NCBI RefSeq assembly: GCF_000308835.1
Contig: NZ_BAGN01000105.1
Span: forward strand, 1 to 41,051
DNA from: Nocardia vinacea NBRC 16497
Lineage (GTDB): Bacteria; Actinomycetota; Actinomycetes; Mycobacteriales; Mycobacteriaceae
Direction of reading: 5' to 3'
Length of the DNA stretch: 41,051 bases
Shown here: positions 1-10,170 of the stretch, piece by piece
Layout: each line of letters opens with the position of its first letter
How positions within the stretch are numbered: the stretch's first letter is position 1
The notes under the pieces: model-generated
The model's database searches: none
What the model was told of the DNA's origin: nothing
Seen by the model: only the letters and a program-made list of their open reading frames with translations
Made by a program: the position numbers and the translations under genes

Positions 1-592
1 CGATGAGCACCCCGGAGACCATGAGCATGCCGGGGTGGGTACGGCCGGTGAGGGCATCGCCCAGGATGACAGTGCCGATGGTCCCCGGGAGGATGCCGAT
101 GACGGTAGCGATCAGGTAGGGCCAGAAGCGGATCGAGGACAGGGCGCAGCAGTAGTTGATCACCGAGAACGGGGCGAAGGCGATCAGGCGCAGCGAGCCG
201 ACGGCGAGCCAGCCGCGCCGTTCGAGGCGTTCATCGATGGACCGGACCGCCGGATGGGTGAGGTGGGCAGCCACGCGATCGCGATCCAGCGCGCGGACGA
301 GCAGAATCGCCAGTGCGGCGCTGACCGTGGTCGCCGAGGCGGCCAGGACGATGCCGAGCGCGGGACCGAACAGAACGCCCGCGCTCACCGTCAGCACGGT
401 CCGTGGGATCGGGGCCACCGTGACCAGCGCATGGACCACGAAGAACAGCAGCGGGAAGATCGGGCCGACCGAGGTGGCCCAGTCCTGCATCTGCTGCGGT
501 GTCGGTAGCGGGACCAGCATTGCCGCGGTGAACAGCGCCGCGCCACCGACGAGCAAGGCGAGGATGCGTGGGTCACGGATGAGCCTGAGCAC
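1..592 (-). CDS. TVP38/TMEM64 (DedA-like) membrane protein, 3' end cut by window
   Basis: Reading the minus strand from a GTG at 592 gives at least 197 residues of a polytopic membrane protein that runs off the left edge. The start is constrained: an in-frame TAA lies four codons upstream. Hydrophobic segments are visible near residues 9-28, 40-60, 68-98 and 130-190. The stretch FFVVHALVTVAPIPRTVLTVSAGVLFG (written here in pieces: a V-A-P-I-P-R-T loop followed by a G-x-L-F-G turn) and the later RLIAFAPFSVINY segment are typical of the SNARE-associated/TVP38 family of proposed lipid scramblases or transporters. It is divergent from mutA, an order also seen in M. tuberculosis (Rv1491c next to mutA). 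The substrate is unknown. Confidence 0.85.
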   Translation of the reverse strand, partial: MLRLIRDPRILALLVGGAALFTAAMLVPLPTPQQMQDWATSVGPIFPLLFFVVHALVTVAPIPRTVLTVSAGVLFGPALGIVLAASATTVSAALAILLVRALDRDRVAAHLTHPAVRSIDERLERRGWLAVGSLRLIAFAPFSVINYCCALSSIRFWPYLIATVIGILPGTIGTVILGDALTGRTHPGMLMVSGVLI

Positions 593-766
593 CGCGCAAG
601 GTTACCCGTTGGTAGTGGCGGCCACGGTCAACCGGCTGCGGAGCTGCCGCTAGCATCGAAGGAAACGGGACGAATGCTCGTTAACCGATGTGCTCGCTGA
701 GCTGGGCGAATGCAACGGTTTCGGGCGCACGCGAGATGTGCGTCGAGGAGAAGAGGGACAGCAGCT
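593..766. promoter_or_regulatory. Intergenic region between divergent TVP38 gene and mutA
   Basis: This 174-bp spacer separates two divergent genes and must carry both promoters. The part next to mutA holds a purine-rich ribosome-binding stretch (GAGGAGAAGAGGG, 745-757) about 9 bases before the mutA ATG. I could not assign -10/-35 boxes or a cobalamin riboswitch; there is not enough conserved structure for the latter. Confidence 0.5.
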
Positions 767-2614
767 ATGCCGATTGCTTCAGAGCCGGTGCCCGATTACG
801 CCGCATGGCGCAAGGGCGTGGCGGGGGTACTGGCGAAGGCCCGCAGGGTCGACGTCGCCGAACTTCCGGAGGAGCCAGAAAAGCTGCTCGAGGAACAGAC
901 CTACGACGGTCTGACCATCGCCCCGCTGTACACCCGCGGGGATGAGCGGCCCGAATTGCCGCTGCCGGGCGAATATCCCTTCGTCCGTGGCCGTGACGCC
1001 ACCAGGGATGTGCATCGCGGCTGGTATGTCAGTGCCTTCATCGGCGCGGCCGATGGCGCCGCGGCGAATCGCGAGATCCTGGCCGCGCTGGAGAACGGGA
1101 TCAGTGCACTGTGGCTCGGCGCGGGCGAGCGCGGTGTGCCGGTGGCCGAACTGCCCGCGGCGCTGTCGGGTCTGCTGTTCGAACTGGCGCCACTGACACT
1201 CGCCGCGGGTGACGCGGTTTCCGCAGCGGCACAACAGGTCTTCGCGCAGCTCGACGATTACCAGGTGGCGGACCGGACCGAAATTCGAGTCGCGCTGGGC
1301 GCGGCCCCGCTCACCAGTCGCTTCGCCGCAACCGCCGATATCCAACTGGCGGAGGCCATCGCCCTGGCCGGTCAGGCAGTGCAGCGACCGGAGGCCGTGC
1401 GCGCTATCACAGTGGATGGCACCGTCTTTCACGATGCGGGCGCCTCGGACGCGCAGGAGCTCGGTGCGGCGGTGGCGGCCGGTCTGGCCTACCTGCGCGC
1501 ACTCACCGAAGACGGCCAGGATATCGCGGATGCCTTCGAGCAGTTGGAGTTCCGCTTCGCCGCGACCGACGACCAGTTCGCCACCATCGCGAAATTCCGT
1601 GCGGCCCGCCAGCTCTGGGCTCGCGTCGCGCACGTGTGCGGCGCACCCACATTCGGTGACGCGCCACAGCATGCGGTGACCTCCGCGGCGATGATGACCC
1701 AGCGCGACCCGTGGGTGAATATGCTGCGCACCACCCTCGCGGCCTTCGGCGCGGGAGTCGGTGGGGCGGACACGGTTACGGTGCTGCCCTTCGATTCCGC
1801 GCTGCCGCTGGGCGAACTCGGCGTGTCGAAGTCGTTCGCGGACCGCATGGCTCGCAATACCCAGCTGCTGCTGCTCGAGGAGTCGCATCTGGGTCATGTG
1901 CAGGATCCGGGTGCAGGTTCCTGGTACGTCGAGGACCTCACCGCCGCACTCGCGGCCAAGGCATGGGAGTTCATGCAGGAGCTCGAGACCGCGGGCGGTT
2001 ACCTGGCCGCACTGGACTCCGGCCTGCTCGCCGAGCGGATCGCCGCCACCCGGTCGGTCCGGGATGCCGATGTGGCACACCGCAAGACGGCGGTCACCGG
2101 TGTCAACGAATTCCCGAACCTGGCCGAGCAGCCGCTGTCCGAGGCCGCGCGTCGGCCCGGACAGGTGGTTCGCTACGGCGCCGCCTTCGAGGCGCTGCGC
2201 AACCGCTCGGATGCCTACCTCGCCGCCAATGGTGCGCGACCGCGCGCGCTGCTGGTGCCGCTCGGGACGGTGGCCGAACACAATGTTCGGGTCACTTTCA
2301 TCGCGAACCTGCTGGCCTCGGGCGGTATCGAGTCGATCAACCCCGGTCCCCTCGAGGTGACCGGAATCGGTACGGCGGTAACCGAATCCGGTGCCACGAT
2401 CGCCGTATTATGTGGTTCGGACAAGCGTTACGCCGAGCAGGCGGGTCCGGCTGCCGAGCAGTTGCGGGCCGCCGGAATCGAGACGGTGCTGCTGGCCGGT
2501 GCGGAAAAGGCCGTCGCCGACCTGAGCGGCGCGCAGCGCCCCGACGGTTATCTCGCGGCCCGCATCGGTGCCGTGGCCGCACTGTCCGACCTGCTGGAGA
2601 AGGTGGGAGCCTGA
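767..2614 (+). CDS. mutA: Methylmalonyl-CoA mutase small subunit
   Basis: 615 residues. The small (beta) subunit of the heterodimeric adenosylcobalamin-dependent methylmalonyl-CoA mutase, which interconverts succinyl-CoA and (R)-methylmalonyl-CoA in the cytosol, linking propionate and odd-chain or branched substrates to the TCA cycle and supplying methylmalonyl-CoA for methyl-branched lipids. The first ~480 residues form the mutase TIM-barrel-like domain (for example FGVSK-like [23 protein letters not shown] in pieces and the [10 protein letters not shown] motif). The C-terminal ~130 residues resemble a cobalamin-binding domain but lack the DxHxxG histidine motif, as expected for the non-catalytic subunit. 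Start chosen at ATG 767 because of the strong purine-rich RBS at 745-757; the frame is open upstream to about 710. The stop overlaps the mutB ATG by one base (TGATG). Confidence 0.97.
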   Translation: MPIASEPVPDYAAWRKGVAGVLAKARRVDVAELPEEPEKLLEEQTYDGLTIAPLYTRGDERPELPLPGEYPFVRGRDATRDVHRGWYVSAFIGAADGAAANREILAALENGISALWLGAGERGVPVAELPAALSGLLFELAPLTLAAGDAVSAAAQQVFAQLDDYQVADRTEIRVALGAAPLTSRFAATADIQLAEAIALAGQAVQRPEAVRAITVDGTVFHDAGASDAQELGAAVAAGLAYLRALTEDGQDIADAFEQLEFRFAATDDQFATIAKFRAARQLWARVAHVCGAPTFGDAPQHAVTSAAMMTQRDPWVNMLRTTLAAFGAGVGGADTVTVLPFDSALPLGELGVSKSFADRMARNTQLLLLEESHLGHVQDPGAGSWYVEDLTAALAAKAWEFMQELETAGGYLAALDSGLLAERIAATRSVRDADVAHRKTAVTGVNEFPNLAEQPLSEAARRPGQVVRYGAAFEALRNRSDAYLAANGARPRALLVPLGTVAEHNVRVTFIANLLASGGIESINPGPLEVTGIGTAVTESGATIAVLCGSDKRYAEQAGPAAEQLRAAGIETVLLAGAEKAVADLSGAQRPDGYLAARIGAVAALSDLLEKVGA

Positions 2615-4914
2615 TGACATTGAGTCATATCGACAAGCCGGGCGAAATCGACGAGCCGGGCGGCATCGAGCACCGGATCGGTAGTTTCGCCGAGGTGCCG
2701 CTGTCCGAACGTCCGGCCGAACCCGCCGACGTCGACTCCGCACAGGTCGATGCCTACGTGCGCGCCGCCGCCGAGGCGAACAACTACACCCCCGAACAGC
2801 TGGTGTGGTCGACGCCCGAAGGTATCGATGTGCCACCGGTTTTCACCAAGGCCGATCGCGATGCCATTGCGGCCGAGGGGTATCCGCTCGACAGCGTGCC
2901 GGGCATCGCGCCGTTCCTGCGCGGTCCGTACCCGACGATGTATGTGAACCAGCCGTGGACCATTCGCCAGTACGCGGGCTTCTCCACCGCCGCGGATTCG
3001 AATGCCTTCTACCGCCGCAATCTGCAGGCGGGGCAGAAGGGGCTGTCGGTCGCCTTCGACCTGGCCACCCACCGCGGCTACGACTCCGATCACCCGCGCG
3101 TCCAGGGTGACGTCGGGATGGCCGGTGTGGCCATCGATTCCATCCTCGACATGCGTCAGCTCTTCGACCACATCCCGCTGGATCAGGTCTCGGTGTCGAT
3201 GACCATGAACGGTGCGGTGCTGCCGATCCTCGCGCTGTACGTGGTCGCGGCCGAGGAGCAGGGGGTCGCACCGGAACAGCTGGCCGGAACCATTCAGAAC
3301 GACATTCTGAAGGAGTTCATGGTCCGCAATACCTATATCTACCCGCCCAAGCCCTCGATGCGGATCATCTCCGATATCTTTGCCTACACCAGCGCGAAGA
3401 TGCCGAAGTTCAACTCGATCTCCATCTCCGGCTACCACATCCAGGAGGCCGGAGCCACGGCCGATCTGGAATTGGCCTACACCCTCGCCGACGGCGTCGA
3501 GTACATTCGTGCGGGTGTCGCCGCGGGCATGGAGGTCGACAAGTTCGCGCCGCGCCTGTCGTTCTTCTGGGCCATCGGCATGAACTTCTTCATGGAGGTC
3601 GCCAAACTCCGTGCGGGACGGCTGCTCTGGAGTGAGCTGGTCGCGAAGTTCGAGCCCAAGAGCGCGAAATCGCTATCGCTGCGGACGCATTCGCAGACCT
3701 CGGGTTGGTCGCTGACCGCGCAGGACGCCTACAACAATGTGGCGCGTACCTGCATCGAGGCGATGGCCGCGACCCAGGGCCACACCCAGTCGCTGCACAC
3801 CAACGCCCTCGACGAGGCGCTGGCCCTGCCGACGGACTTCTCCGCGCGCATCGCCCGCAATACCCAGCTGCTGATTCAGCAGGAGTCCAACACCACGCGC
3901 CCGATCGACCCCTGGGGCGGTTCGTACTACGTGGAATGGCTCACCCACCAGCTGGCCAACCGCGCCCGCGCGCATATCGCCGAGGTCGAGGCGCACGGCG
4001 GTATGGCGCAGGCGATCGGCGAGGGCATCCCGAAGCTGCGCATCGAGGAGGCCGCCGCTCGCACGCAGGCGCGCATCGATACCGGTCAGCAGCCGGTGAT
4101 CGGCGTGAACAAGTACCAGGTCGAAGAGGATCAGCAGGTCGAGGTCCTCAAGGTCGAGAATTCGCGGGTGCGAGCCGAACAGATCGAGAAGCTGAACCGG
4201 CTTCGCGCCGAACGTGATTCGGCCGAGGTGGAGCGGGCGCTGGCCGAATTGTCCCGTGCGGCAGCCTCTTCGGAGGGTGGCATGGAGAACAACCTGCTCG
4301 CGCTCGCCATCGATGCCGCGCGCGCCAAGGCCACCGTCGGTGAGATCTCCGATGCGCTGGAAAAGGTGTACGGCCGCCACCAGGCCGAGATCCGTACGCT
4401 CTCCGGTGTGTACCGCGACGAGGCCGGCAAGGTGACCAATATCAGTAAGGCGATCGAACTCGTCGAGGAATTCGCCGAGGCGGAGGGACGGCGCCCGCGC
4501 ATCCTGGTTGCCAAGATGGGCCAGGACGGGCACGACCGAGGTCAGAAGGTGATCGCCACGGCCTTCGCCGACCTCGGCTTCGACGTCGATGTGGGCCCGC
4601 TGTTCCAGACCCCGGAAGAGGTGGCGCAGCAGGCGGCCGACAACGACGTGCACGTCGTCGGTGTGTCCTCGCTGGCGGCGGGCCATCTCACGCTGGTGCC
4701 GGCCCTGCGGCAGGCACTGGCCGATGTCGGGCGACCCGACATCATGGTCATCGTCGGCGGTGTGATCCCGCCCGGTGATTTCGAAGAGCTGTATGCGGCG
4801 GGTGCGGCGGCGATCTTCCCGCCCGGCACCGTGATCGCGGACGCCGCGATCGATCTGCTGAAAAAGTTGGCGGGCGAACTCGGTCACGAGATCGGCGGCG
4901 GCAGCGGCGAATGA
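2614..4914 (+). CDS. mutB: Methylmalonyl-CoA mutase large (catalytic) subunit
   Basis: 766 residues, the usual length for the catalytic alpha subunit. The substrate-binding barrel occupies roughly residues 50-600 with the family stretches [19 protein letters not shown] and [14 protein letters not shown] (given in part). The C-terminal domain carries the cobalamin-binding motif G-Q-D-G-H-D-R-G with the lower-axial-ligand histidine at about residue 640. The ATG lies inside the mutA stop (TGATG), so the two subunits are translationally coupled and made in equal amounts. The end overlaps meaB by four bases (ATGA). Confidence 0.98.
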   Translation: MTLSHIDKPGEIDEPGGIEHRIGSFAEVPLSERPAEPADVDSAQVDAYVRAAAEANNYTPEQLVWSTPEGIDVPPVFTKADRDAIAAEGYPLDSVPGIAPFLRGPYPTMYVNQPWTIRQYAGFSTAADSNAFYRRNLQAGQKGLSVAFDLATHRGYDSDHPRVQGDVGMAGVAIDSILDMRQLFDHIPLDQVSVSMTMNGAVLPILALYVVAAEEQGVAPEQLAGTIQNDILKEFMVRNTYIYPPKPSMRIISDIFAYTSAKMPKFNSISISGYHIQEAGATADLELAYTLADGVEYIRAGVAAGMEVDKFAPRLSFFWAIGMNFFMEVAKLRAGRLLWSELVAKFEPKSAKSLSLRTHSQTSGWSLTAQDAYNNVARTCIEAMAATQGHTQSLHTNALDEALALPTDFSARIARNTQLLIQQESNTTRPIDPWGGSYYVEWLTHQLANRARAHIAEVEAHGGMAQAIGEGIPKLRIEEAAARTQARIDTGQQPVIGVNKYQVEEDQQVEVLKVENSRVRAEQIEKLNRLRAERDSAEVERALAELSRAAASSEGGMENNLLALAIDAARAKATVGEISDALEKVYGRHQAEIRTLSGVYRDEAGKVTNISKAIELVEEFAEAEGRRPRILVAKMGQDGHDRGQKVIATAFADLGFDVDVGPLFQTPEEVAQQAADNDVHVVGVSSLAAGHLTLVPALRQALADVGRPDIMVIVGGVIPPGDFEELYAAGAAAIFPPGTVIADAAIDLLKKLAGELGHEIGGGSGE

Positions 4915-5963
4915 ATCCAGCATCGCGCAGCGATCCCATGAGGGGCGGTGGTCGGGCGACGGGCGGGCCAAAGCGCGTCATTGACGTAGACGCACTCGCG
5001 GAGGCGGTCCGCTCTCAGGAGCGGGCCGCCTTGGCTCGGGCCATCACCCTGGTCGAGTCGACCAGGGCCGACCATCGGGAGCTCGCACAGCAGCTGCTGC
5101 TGAAACTGACCCCGCCCACCGATACGGTCACTTCGAATCGTGTTGGTATCACGGGTGTTCCGGGCGTCGGCAAGTCGACCTTTATCGATGCGCTCGGCAT
5201 GGATCTGATCGGCAAGGGGCATCGGGTCGCGGTGCTGGCCGTCGACCCGTCCTCCACCCGTACCGGCGGCTCTATCCTCGGTGACAAGACCCGCATGGCG
5301 CGACTGTCGTTGGAGCGCAACGCCTATATCCGTCCGTCACCGACCGCGGGCACCCTCGGCGGCGTCGCCAAGGCGACCCGCGAAACCATCGTGCTGCTCG
5401 AGGCCGCGGGCTACGACGTGATCCTGGTGGAGACCGTCGGCGTCGGCCAGTCCGAGGTGACGGTCGCGAACATGGTCGACGTCTTCTGCTTCCTCACCTT
5501 GGCCCGCACCGGAGATCAGTTGCAGGGCATCAAGAAGGGTGTCCTCGAACTCGCCGACCTGGTCGCGGTCAATAAGGCCGACGGCAAGCACGAGATCGAG
5601 GCCAAGGCCGCCGCCCGCGAATTGGCCGGGGCGCTGCGCCTCATTCATCCGCACGACGCGCTCTGGCGCCCGCCGGTGCTGACCATGAGCGGTCTGGAAG
5701 GCCATGGGCTGGAGAAGTTCTGGGACACCGTCCTCGAACACCGCCGGGTGCTCACCGAGGCGGGTGAATTCGCCGAAAAGCGGCGTCGCCAACAGGTCGA
5801 CTGGACCTGGACCATGGTGCACGACCAACTGCTGCGCCGCCTCGCGGAGAACTCGAGCGTCAAAGCCATTCGCGCACAAGTGGAGAAGCAGGTGCGCGAC
5901 GGAACATTGACCGCCGCACTGGCCGCCGAACAGCTTCTCGACGCCTTCGATGGTGAGGGTTGA
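4911..5963 (+). CDS. meaB: MeaB/ArgK-type G3E GTPase, mutase chaperone
   Basis: 350 residues. MeaB-family GTPases bind methylmalonyl-CoA mutase, gate the delivery of adenosylcobalamin and protect or reactivate the mutase. Visible motifs: Walker [10 protein letters not shown] at residues 82-90; the A-V-D-P-S-S switch region; E-T-V-G-V-G-Q-S-E; and the base-specificity motif N-K-A-D. The ATG at 4911 overlaps the mutB stop (ATGA), making a three-gene coupled operon. A second in-frame ATG at 4938 would remove nine residues and is possible, as the N-terminus (rich in Gly and Arg) is not conserved. A long perfect hairpin follows the stop. Confidence 0.95.
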   Translation: MNPASRSDPMRGGGRATGGPKRVIDVDALAEAVRSQERAALARAITLVESTRADHRELAQQLLLKLTPPTDTVTSNRVGITGVPGVGKSTFIDALGMDLIGKGHRVAVLAVDPSSTRTGGSILGDKTRMARLSLERNAYIRPSPTAGTLGGVAKATRETIVLLEAAGYDVILVETVGVGQSEVTVANMVDVFCFLTLARTGDQLQGIKKGVLELADLVAVNKADGKHEIEAKAAARELAGALRLIHPHDALWRPPVLTMSGLEGHGLEKFWDTVLEHRRVLTEAGEFAEKRRRQQVDWTWTMVHDQLLRRLAENSSVKAIRAQVEKQVRDGTLTAALAAEQLLDAFDGEG

Positions 5964-5966
5964 CCT

Positions 5967-5995
5967 CGCCGGTACGGCAGGCCACCGTACCGGCG
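5967..5995. terminator. Bidirectional hairpin terminator between meaB and the metallopeptidase
   Basis: Perfect 11-bp inverted repeat (CGCCGGTACGG / CCGTACCGGCG) with a 7-base loop, 3 bases after the meaB stop and 10 bases from the end of the convergent metallopeptidase gene. There is no T-run, as is common in high-GC actinobacteria. It probably serves both transcripts. Confidence 0.75.
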
Positions 5996-6005
5996 ACATC
6001 GTGGC

Positions 6006-7430
6006 CTATCTCGCGTCGGTGTATGTGTTGTCGCAGGCCGTCCGACCGTGCTTCAGGCCCAGCTGGTAGGCCTCGATGCGAGCGAAACCGCTCGGCACCG
6101 AGAGGCCGTCGACATTGCTGGCGACCAGGCCGTCCCGCAGCAGCCCGGCCAGCGCCTCGTCCACATCGCCCTGGGACAGTACGCTTTTCGCCAGCTCGCC
6201 CCTGGCCAGGGCATCGGTGTAGACGCCGGTGTAGCACGCGACGTGCAGTGCGGTCGTCTGCTCGGAAAGTGATCGGCCGGAAGCCTTTTCGACCGCGAGC
6301 AGGACGCGAGAGGCGACCAGTGCGTAAGCATCGAAGTCGCCGGTGGGCATCAGCCCCCAGTCCTGGTGCCCTCGTTTCACCAGCCCGGGCAGGTCGATGC
6401 CGATGGTGTTGGTGGACGGGCAGTACGAAACCGGTGTGGTTTCGTGCGCGTCCGGGCAGCCCCGGATCGCGCCGGTGTATTCCACCTCGGGCTTGTTCTT
6501 CAGCTTGAACAGCCTTTCCGCAAAGTCGATCTGGGCTTGCACCGAATCCTGCGTAATCTCCTGCTCGCCGGTTTCGGTGGAGCTGAAGATGGCCGGCAGG
6601 TTGCCGCGCCGTACCGCGATTTCGGCATCGTCGATCTTGCTGCAGGCGTCCGCGCCCTCGGTGAAGCCGAGTTCCATGGCGCTTGCCCGCTCGAATCCGT
6701 TTCCGTGCTCGGTCGGCATCGTTCCGATGTAGTCGCTGTCGCGCAACGTCAGTGCCGCGACGATTACATTGTTCAGACCGTCCGCAGTGTTGAGGGTGAA
6801 GCGAGTCGACTTGCCTTCGGCGACGGATCTCGAGTAGGAGCCGGCGAAGCAGTCGGCCTGCTGTTCGCGCACGATGGCCGTCGTGGAGTCGTTGACCAGC
6901 CTGGCCTGATCCTGGACCGCGTGTCCGTACTCATGGGCCAGAATGAAAGGGACGCTCTCCGGTCCGAGCTGAACGTACATCGACATCAGCTCTCGGTCCC
7001 ACGCGATGAGTGTGCCCTGCTTGCACTCGGTGGTGTAGAACGCGTTCTGTACGCCCGCAAAGGATTCGCCGCAGACGGTTGCGCCCGCATCGCTGGAGTC
7101 GTACGAGACGCGGTGGTCGACGGGAACGAATTGGCGGCCGAACATCTTGGGGTACTGGACCCGCCAGAAGTCCTCGACGTCGGCGACCGCGTTGGCTGCC
7201 AGCTGATCGACCTGCGTGCCGGTGAACCCGTCCACCGTGATCGCGGGTGGCGGCAGATGCTCGCGCAGACCGCTGGGCCCGTCCGTGACCGGCAGGCCCG
7301 CGACCTTGGTCGCGTCGTACCCGGCGTGCACGGGTGCGGCGGGTTCATGTCCGCAGCTGGCGACCAATGCGAGCGCGGTGACCGGGACGAGCGTCGCCAG
7401 CAAACATCGGCGGAAGGTTCGTGTGTTCAT
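6006..7430 (-). CDS. Lipoprotein neutral zinc metallopeptidase
   Basis: 474 residues from ATG 7430. The N-terminus is a lipoprotein signal: Arg-rich start, hydrophobic core and lipobox L-V-A-S-C with Cys26. The central region has the zinc-peptidase signature H-E-Y-G-H (residues 166-170), preceded by the Y-D-R/W-D-R-E stretch and AxxVQDQ after it, matching the putative neutral zinc metallopeptidase (YpfJ-like) family; the C-terminal ~200 residues are less familiar. It is predicted to be anchored outside the cytoplasmic membrane. The start codon overlaps the stop of the preceding membrane-protein gene (TGATG), so it is the last gene of a three-gene operon. The natural substrate cannot be told from sequence. 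Confidence 0.85.
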   Translation of the reverse strand: MNTRTFRRCLLATLVPVTALALVASCGHEPAAPVHAGYDATKVAGLPVTDGPSGLREHLPPPAITVDGFTGTQVDQLAANAVADVEDFWRVQYPKMFGRQFVPVDHRVSYDSSDAGATVCGESFAGVQNAFYTTECKQGTLIAWDRELMSMYVQLGPESVPFILAHEYGHAVQDQARLVNDSTTAIVREQQADCFAGSYSRSVAEGKSTRFTLNTADGLNNVIVAALTLRDSDYIGTMPTEHGNGFERASAMELGFTEGADACSKIDDAEIAVRRGNLPAIFSSTETGEQEITQDSVQAQIDFAERLFKLKNKPEVEYTGAIRGCPDAHETTPVSYCPSTNTIGIDLPGLVKRGHQDWGLMPTGDFDAYALVASRVLLAVEKASGRSLSEQTTALHVACYTGVYTDALARGELAKSVLSQGDVDEALAGLLRDGLVASNVDGLSVPSGFARIEAYQLGLKHGRTACDNTYTDAR

Positions 7431-8362
7431 CAGTGCGCACCGCCGGTCAGGACCGCGTTGAGCACGGCGGAAGCGACAATCCGCCACTGCCCGCCGATGC
7501 GCTCGAGCAGGAAGGTCACGCGCTGCGTCACATCGGCCTGCTGAATGGTCACCGTGATACTTGCCGAATCGCTGTTGACGACCGTCCGGTCGACCGAGCG
7601 GATCACGGTGCCCTTCAGCGTCGCCAAGGTCGCCGCATCGATGTTCGTAATCTTTTGTGCGGCAACGAGATTACCGGTACTCGCCGCATCGAAAAGGCTC
7701 TGGACCGTCTGCTGTACGTCGGCCTCGTCCATAATCTGGGTCCGCTGGCGTTCCGCAGCGGGATCGCTGGGCAGCTTACTGATGCGCCACGTTCCGTCGA
7801 TCAGGGTCAGTTCGATTCGGGGGTGCTCGTCGCCGATGTCGGACAGGTCGCCACCGATCGAGTGGCCGGTCATGGCGACCCGCGCACGATCGCCGTCGAT
7901 CTCGACGTCGTCGAACCAATTGACCACGAAGCGGCCGTTCTGGGCCGTCAACCGTTTGACGTAGTCGGCGAAGGCGGCCGGCTGTACGTCGAATGCGGCC
8001 TTGGCCACATCATCGGTGACGTCGGCGCGGACCTGCGCCAGATCGCCACGCTGCCAGTCGGCGTAGTAGTCGTCGATGGCGGCCCGCACCCGAGCTTCGG
8101 CGGTCGGCCCGGACTCGGTCGGGTGGGTGACCAGGTAGGTACCGCCGCCCGCGGCGCCCATGGCCGCGACGACAGCGATGCCGGCCAGCGCGATGAGCGC
8201 CCGCTTCCTTTTGCGTGCAACGGGTTTCGCGATGGGATTCGTTGGCACGTACTCCGGCGTCGGCGGCTCCGCGAGATAGGGTGGAGTCGACATGATGGGT
8301 CCTTTCGGCATTGCGAGGTCGGTGGGGGTCAGTGGGGTGTCCGTGCTGGGGTGCGGGTTCAT
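7430..8362 (-). CDS. Single-pass membrane protein with two NTF2-like extracytoplasmic domains
   Basis: 310 residues. A Pro/Thr-rich cytoplasmic tail (1-50), a K/R-rich stop-transfer boundary (KPVARKRKR) and one membrane segment at about 54-76 are followed by two copies of an NTF2/DUF4878-like unit (about 85-185 and 200-305), each starting with a V-x-x-x-x-x-x-Y/F-x-D/A helix and ending in W-R-I. This layout resembles Mce-associated and related mycobacterial membrane proteins, but no precise name can be given. The ATG overlaps the upstream stop (ATGA). A second ATG at 8293 with its own AAAGGA box is a plausible shorter start. It is a clear paralogue of the preceding gene. Confidence 0.75.
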   Translation of the reverse strand: MNPHPSTDTPLTPTDLAMPKGPIMSTPPYLAEPPTPEYVPTNPIAKPVARKRKRALIALAGIAVVAAMGAAGGGTYLVTHPTESGPTAEARVRAAIDDYYADWQRGDLAQVRADVTDDVAKAAFDVQPAAFADYVKRLTAQNGRFVVNWFDDVEIDGDRARVAMTGHSIGGDLSDIGDEHPRIELTLIDGTWRISKLPSDPAAERQRTQIMDEADVQQTVQSLFDAASTGNLVAAQKITNIDAATLATLKGTVIRSVDRTVVNSDSASITVTIQQADVTQRVTFLLERIGGQWRIVASAVLNAVLTGGAH

Positions 8363-9237
8363 CGGCTGATCTCCGTGGCGTCGGAGAGCTTCCATTCGCC
8401 GAAGATCCGCTGCAGGGTCAGCTCGGTGACGTACCTGCCCTCGCGGTCCTTGCCGGTGACCGTGACCTTGGCCGAGTCGCTGCGGATCACGACCTCGTCG
8501 ACGGATTCGAGCGTGCCCCAGCGGCGCAGAGTGCGCGCGAACTCGTCCGGTGGCGCGCCGACGATCGACTGTGCGACGGGGCCGTCGCTCAACGCGGCAA
8601 GTTGCTCACGATCGCGGTCCTCGACCGCGTCGTAGAACTTCGTGACGACGTCACGTACGGATTGTTCGGCGGCCGCCTGCTCCTGCTTGGCTTTGGTCGC
8701 CGGATCGTCTTCCGGCCATTTGCACAACTTCCAGTCGCCACTGATTCGGGTCAGCGCAAAGCTGGTGTGTTGCATGCCGATATCGCCGCGATCCATATGT
8801 CCGGACACAGTGGCGCGTGCGCGATCACCCGAAACCTCGACCGTGTCGAATGCGTCGATCGTGAATCGTCCGTTCTTGTCGTTGTCGAATCGAACCAACG
8901 CGGCAAACTGTCCGGGCGAGAATTGCGCCAGCTCCTCCGAATATTCGGCACAGAAAATGGAGCGCAGCCGACCGACGTCGCCCGCCTGCAGTGCATCCGT
9001 GGCGGATCGGACCGCTGCTCGTACGTGATCCGCTTCGGTGGGCTGGTCCATATGCGCCCGGACCGGGAAGTATGCGCCCGCCCCGATACCCCCCAATGCC
9101 AGCAGCGAAACGGCACCGATCGCAACAGCCCTGCGACCACGGCGGCTCGGCGTCGGCCGGCCAGCGGGCGCGCCGTGTGGCATCGGGCTATCCGCCAGGG
9201 TGCCAGCGGCTTGCAAATTGTTCTCGGACTCGGACAT
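8359..9237 (-). CDS. Single-pass membrane protein with two NTF2-like domains (paralogue)
   Basis: 292 residues from ATG 9237, chosen for the GAGGGAAGG ribosome-binding site just before it. Organisation as in its downstream neighbour: polar N-terminal tail, R/K-rich boundary (RRGRR), membrane segment at about 36-57, then two NTF2-like repeats (about 65-165 and 180-290), each ending in a W-K-L motif (GDWKL, GEWKL). First gene of the coupled operon with the second paralogue and the lipoprotein metallopeptidase, which suggests that the three act together at the cell envelope. Function unknown. Confidence 0.75.
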   Translation of the reverse strand: MSESENNLQAAGTLADSPMPHGAPAGRPTPSRRGRRAVAIGAVSLLALGGIGAGAYFPVRAHMDQPTEADHVRAAVRSATDALQAGDVGRLRSIFCAEYSEELAQFSPGQFAALVRFDNDKNGRFTIDAFDTVEVSGDRARATVSGHMDRGDIGMQHTSFALTRISGDWKLCKWPEDDPATKAKQEQAAAEQSVRDVVTKFYDAVEDRDREQLAALSDGPVAQSIVGAPPDEFARTLRRWGTLESVDEVVIRSDSAKVTVTGKDREGRYVTELTLQRIFGEWKLSDATEISR

Positions 9238-9623
9238 GCCTTCCCTCTCGGTTGTGACCACTGCCACTAAATTCTGCTGTCGGAGGTCAACCGTTAACGG
9301 GCAGCAATCCGCGATATGCGCGCGGTCGGCCGACCTGACAACGAGCGGTCGCACCTGTTAACGAGTTCCGTGTAGATCGCGAAATTCGAGAATGCTCACA
9401 TAACGAATCGTGGCGAGCTGTCGTCGAGTGCGGAAGATATGCGACGCGGTTATCTATGTGGCAATCGAGTACGGACGCGGCTTATTTGCAATTCTCTTGC
9501 GGTGGTGGGGATTCCGACCGCAAGACGAGTTGATCGAAATCCGATCCATGCCGAGCGCGAACGACCTGGGACATGCTCTGCCGGTCGGACGACGCCACTC
9601 GGCTTACGGCAGGCCGAGGGGCG
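9238..9623. other. 386-bp intergenic region upstream of the membrane-protein operon
   Basis: Upstream region of the minus-strand operon and downstream of the marR-like gene. It holds the operon's RBS and a perfect 10-bp palindrome CCGTTAACGG at 9291-9300, which could be an operator. The plus-strand open frame covering 9410-9754 has no family signature, no convincing RBS and overlaps the MarR gene, so I do not call it. The composition is less GC-rich around 9370-9510 than in the neighbouring genes, as expected for non-coding DNA. Confidence 0.4.
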
Positions 9624-10118
9624 TCAGACCGAATCGCCGTGTGCCTCGAGCAGGGTGCGCAAGGCGGCCGCGACCTGCTTGCGTTGTGCGGGCGTCAGCG
9701 GTTCGAGCAGTCGGGCCTCTGTGGCGACGTGGTCGGGCAGTGCCGCATCGATGAGTTCGCGCCCCGCTTCGGTGAGTGTGACGTGCACGCCCCGCCCGTC
9801 GTGTTCGCTGCGTGCGCGGGTGACGAGTCCGCGTTCCTCGAGGCGGTCCAGGCGCTGGGTGACACCGCCGGAGGTGATCATGGCAGAACGCATGAGTTCG
9901 GTGGGGGTGAGGCGATGGGGCGGGTCGCTGCGGCGCAGGGTGGCGAGCACATCGAAGGACGCGGCGTCGAGTTCGTGCGCGGCGAAGGTCTTGCGTAGCT
10001 CGGCGCCGATCACCTGGGACAGTCTGGTCAATCTGCCGAGGACGGCCATCGGTGAGACGTCCAGGTCCGGACGCTGTACGCGCCATTGATCGAGCACCCG
10101 TTCGACATGATCTGTCAC
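9624..10118 (-). CDS. MarR-family transcriptional regulator
   Basis: 164 residues. The winged helix-turn-helix lies at about residues 45-115, with the MarR-type recognition helix region (MITSGGVTQRLDRLEERGLV) and the wing (D-G-R-G-V-H-V-T-L-T-E-A-G) typical of the family; both ends form the dimerisation helices. It is divergent from an NAD(P)-binding protein, with two inverted repeats in the 120-bp spacer, so it most likely represses itself and that gene and is released by an aromatic or oxidant ligand, as is common for the family. The ligand is not predictable. Confidence 0.9.
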   Translation of the reverse strand: MTDHVERVLDQWRVQRPDLDVSPMAVLGRLTRLSQVIGAELRKTFAAHELDAASFDVLATLRRSDPPHRLTPTELMRSAMITSGGVTQRLDRLEERGLVTRARSEHDGRGVHVTLTEAGRELIDAALPDHVATEARLLEPLTPAQRKQVAAALRTLLEAHGDSV

Positions 10119-10134
10119 GACCGCAGCCTAGCGA

Positions 10135-10154
10135 ATACCTCAGCGGTGAGGTAT
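10135..10154. promoter_or_regulatory. Inverted repeat, probable MarR operator
   Basis: ATACCTCA-GCGG-TGAGGTAT: perfect 8-bp arms around 4 bases, 17 bp upstream of the MarR start codon. Size and symmetry fit a MarR dimer site. Confidence 0.6.
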
Positions 10155-10170
10155 CTCATAGGCGGGAATT

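Noticed and set aside
593..766. Cobalamin riboswitch upstream of the B12-dependent mutase
   Set aside because: The 174-bp spacer is too short for a divergent promoter plus riboswitch and no B12-box-like conserved core was seen.
779..2281. 500-codon minus-strand open frame opposite mutA
   Set aside because: Antisense shadow of mutA with low-complexity composition and no recognisable motif.
3673..4971. Over 400 codons open on the minus strand opposite mutB
   Set aside because: Same reason: mutB is certain and the reverse reading has no family features.
9410..9754. Plus-strand open frame in the spacer before the MarR gene
   Set aside because: No RBS, no family likeness, overlaps the MarR coding region; second half is clearly a shadow.
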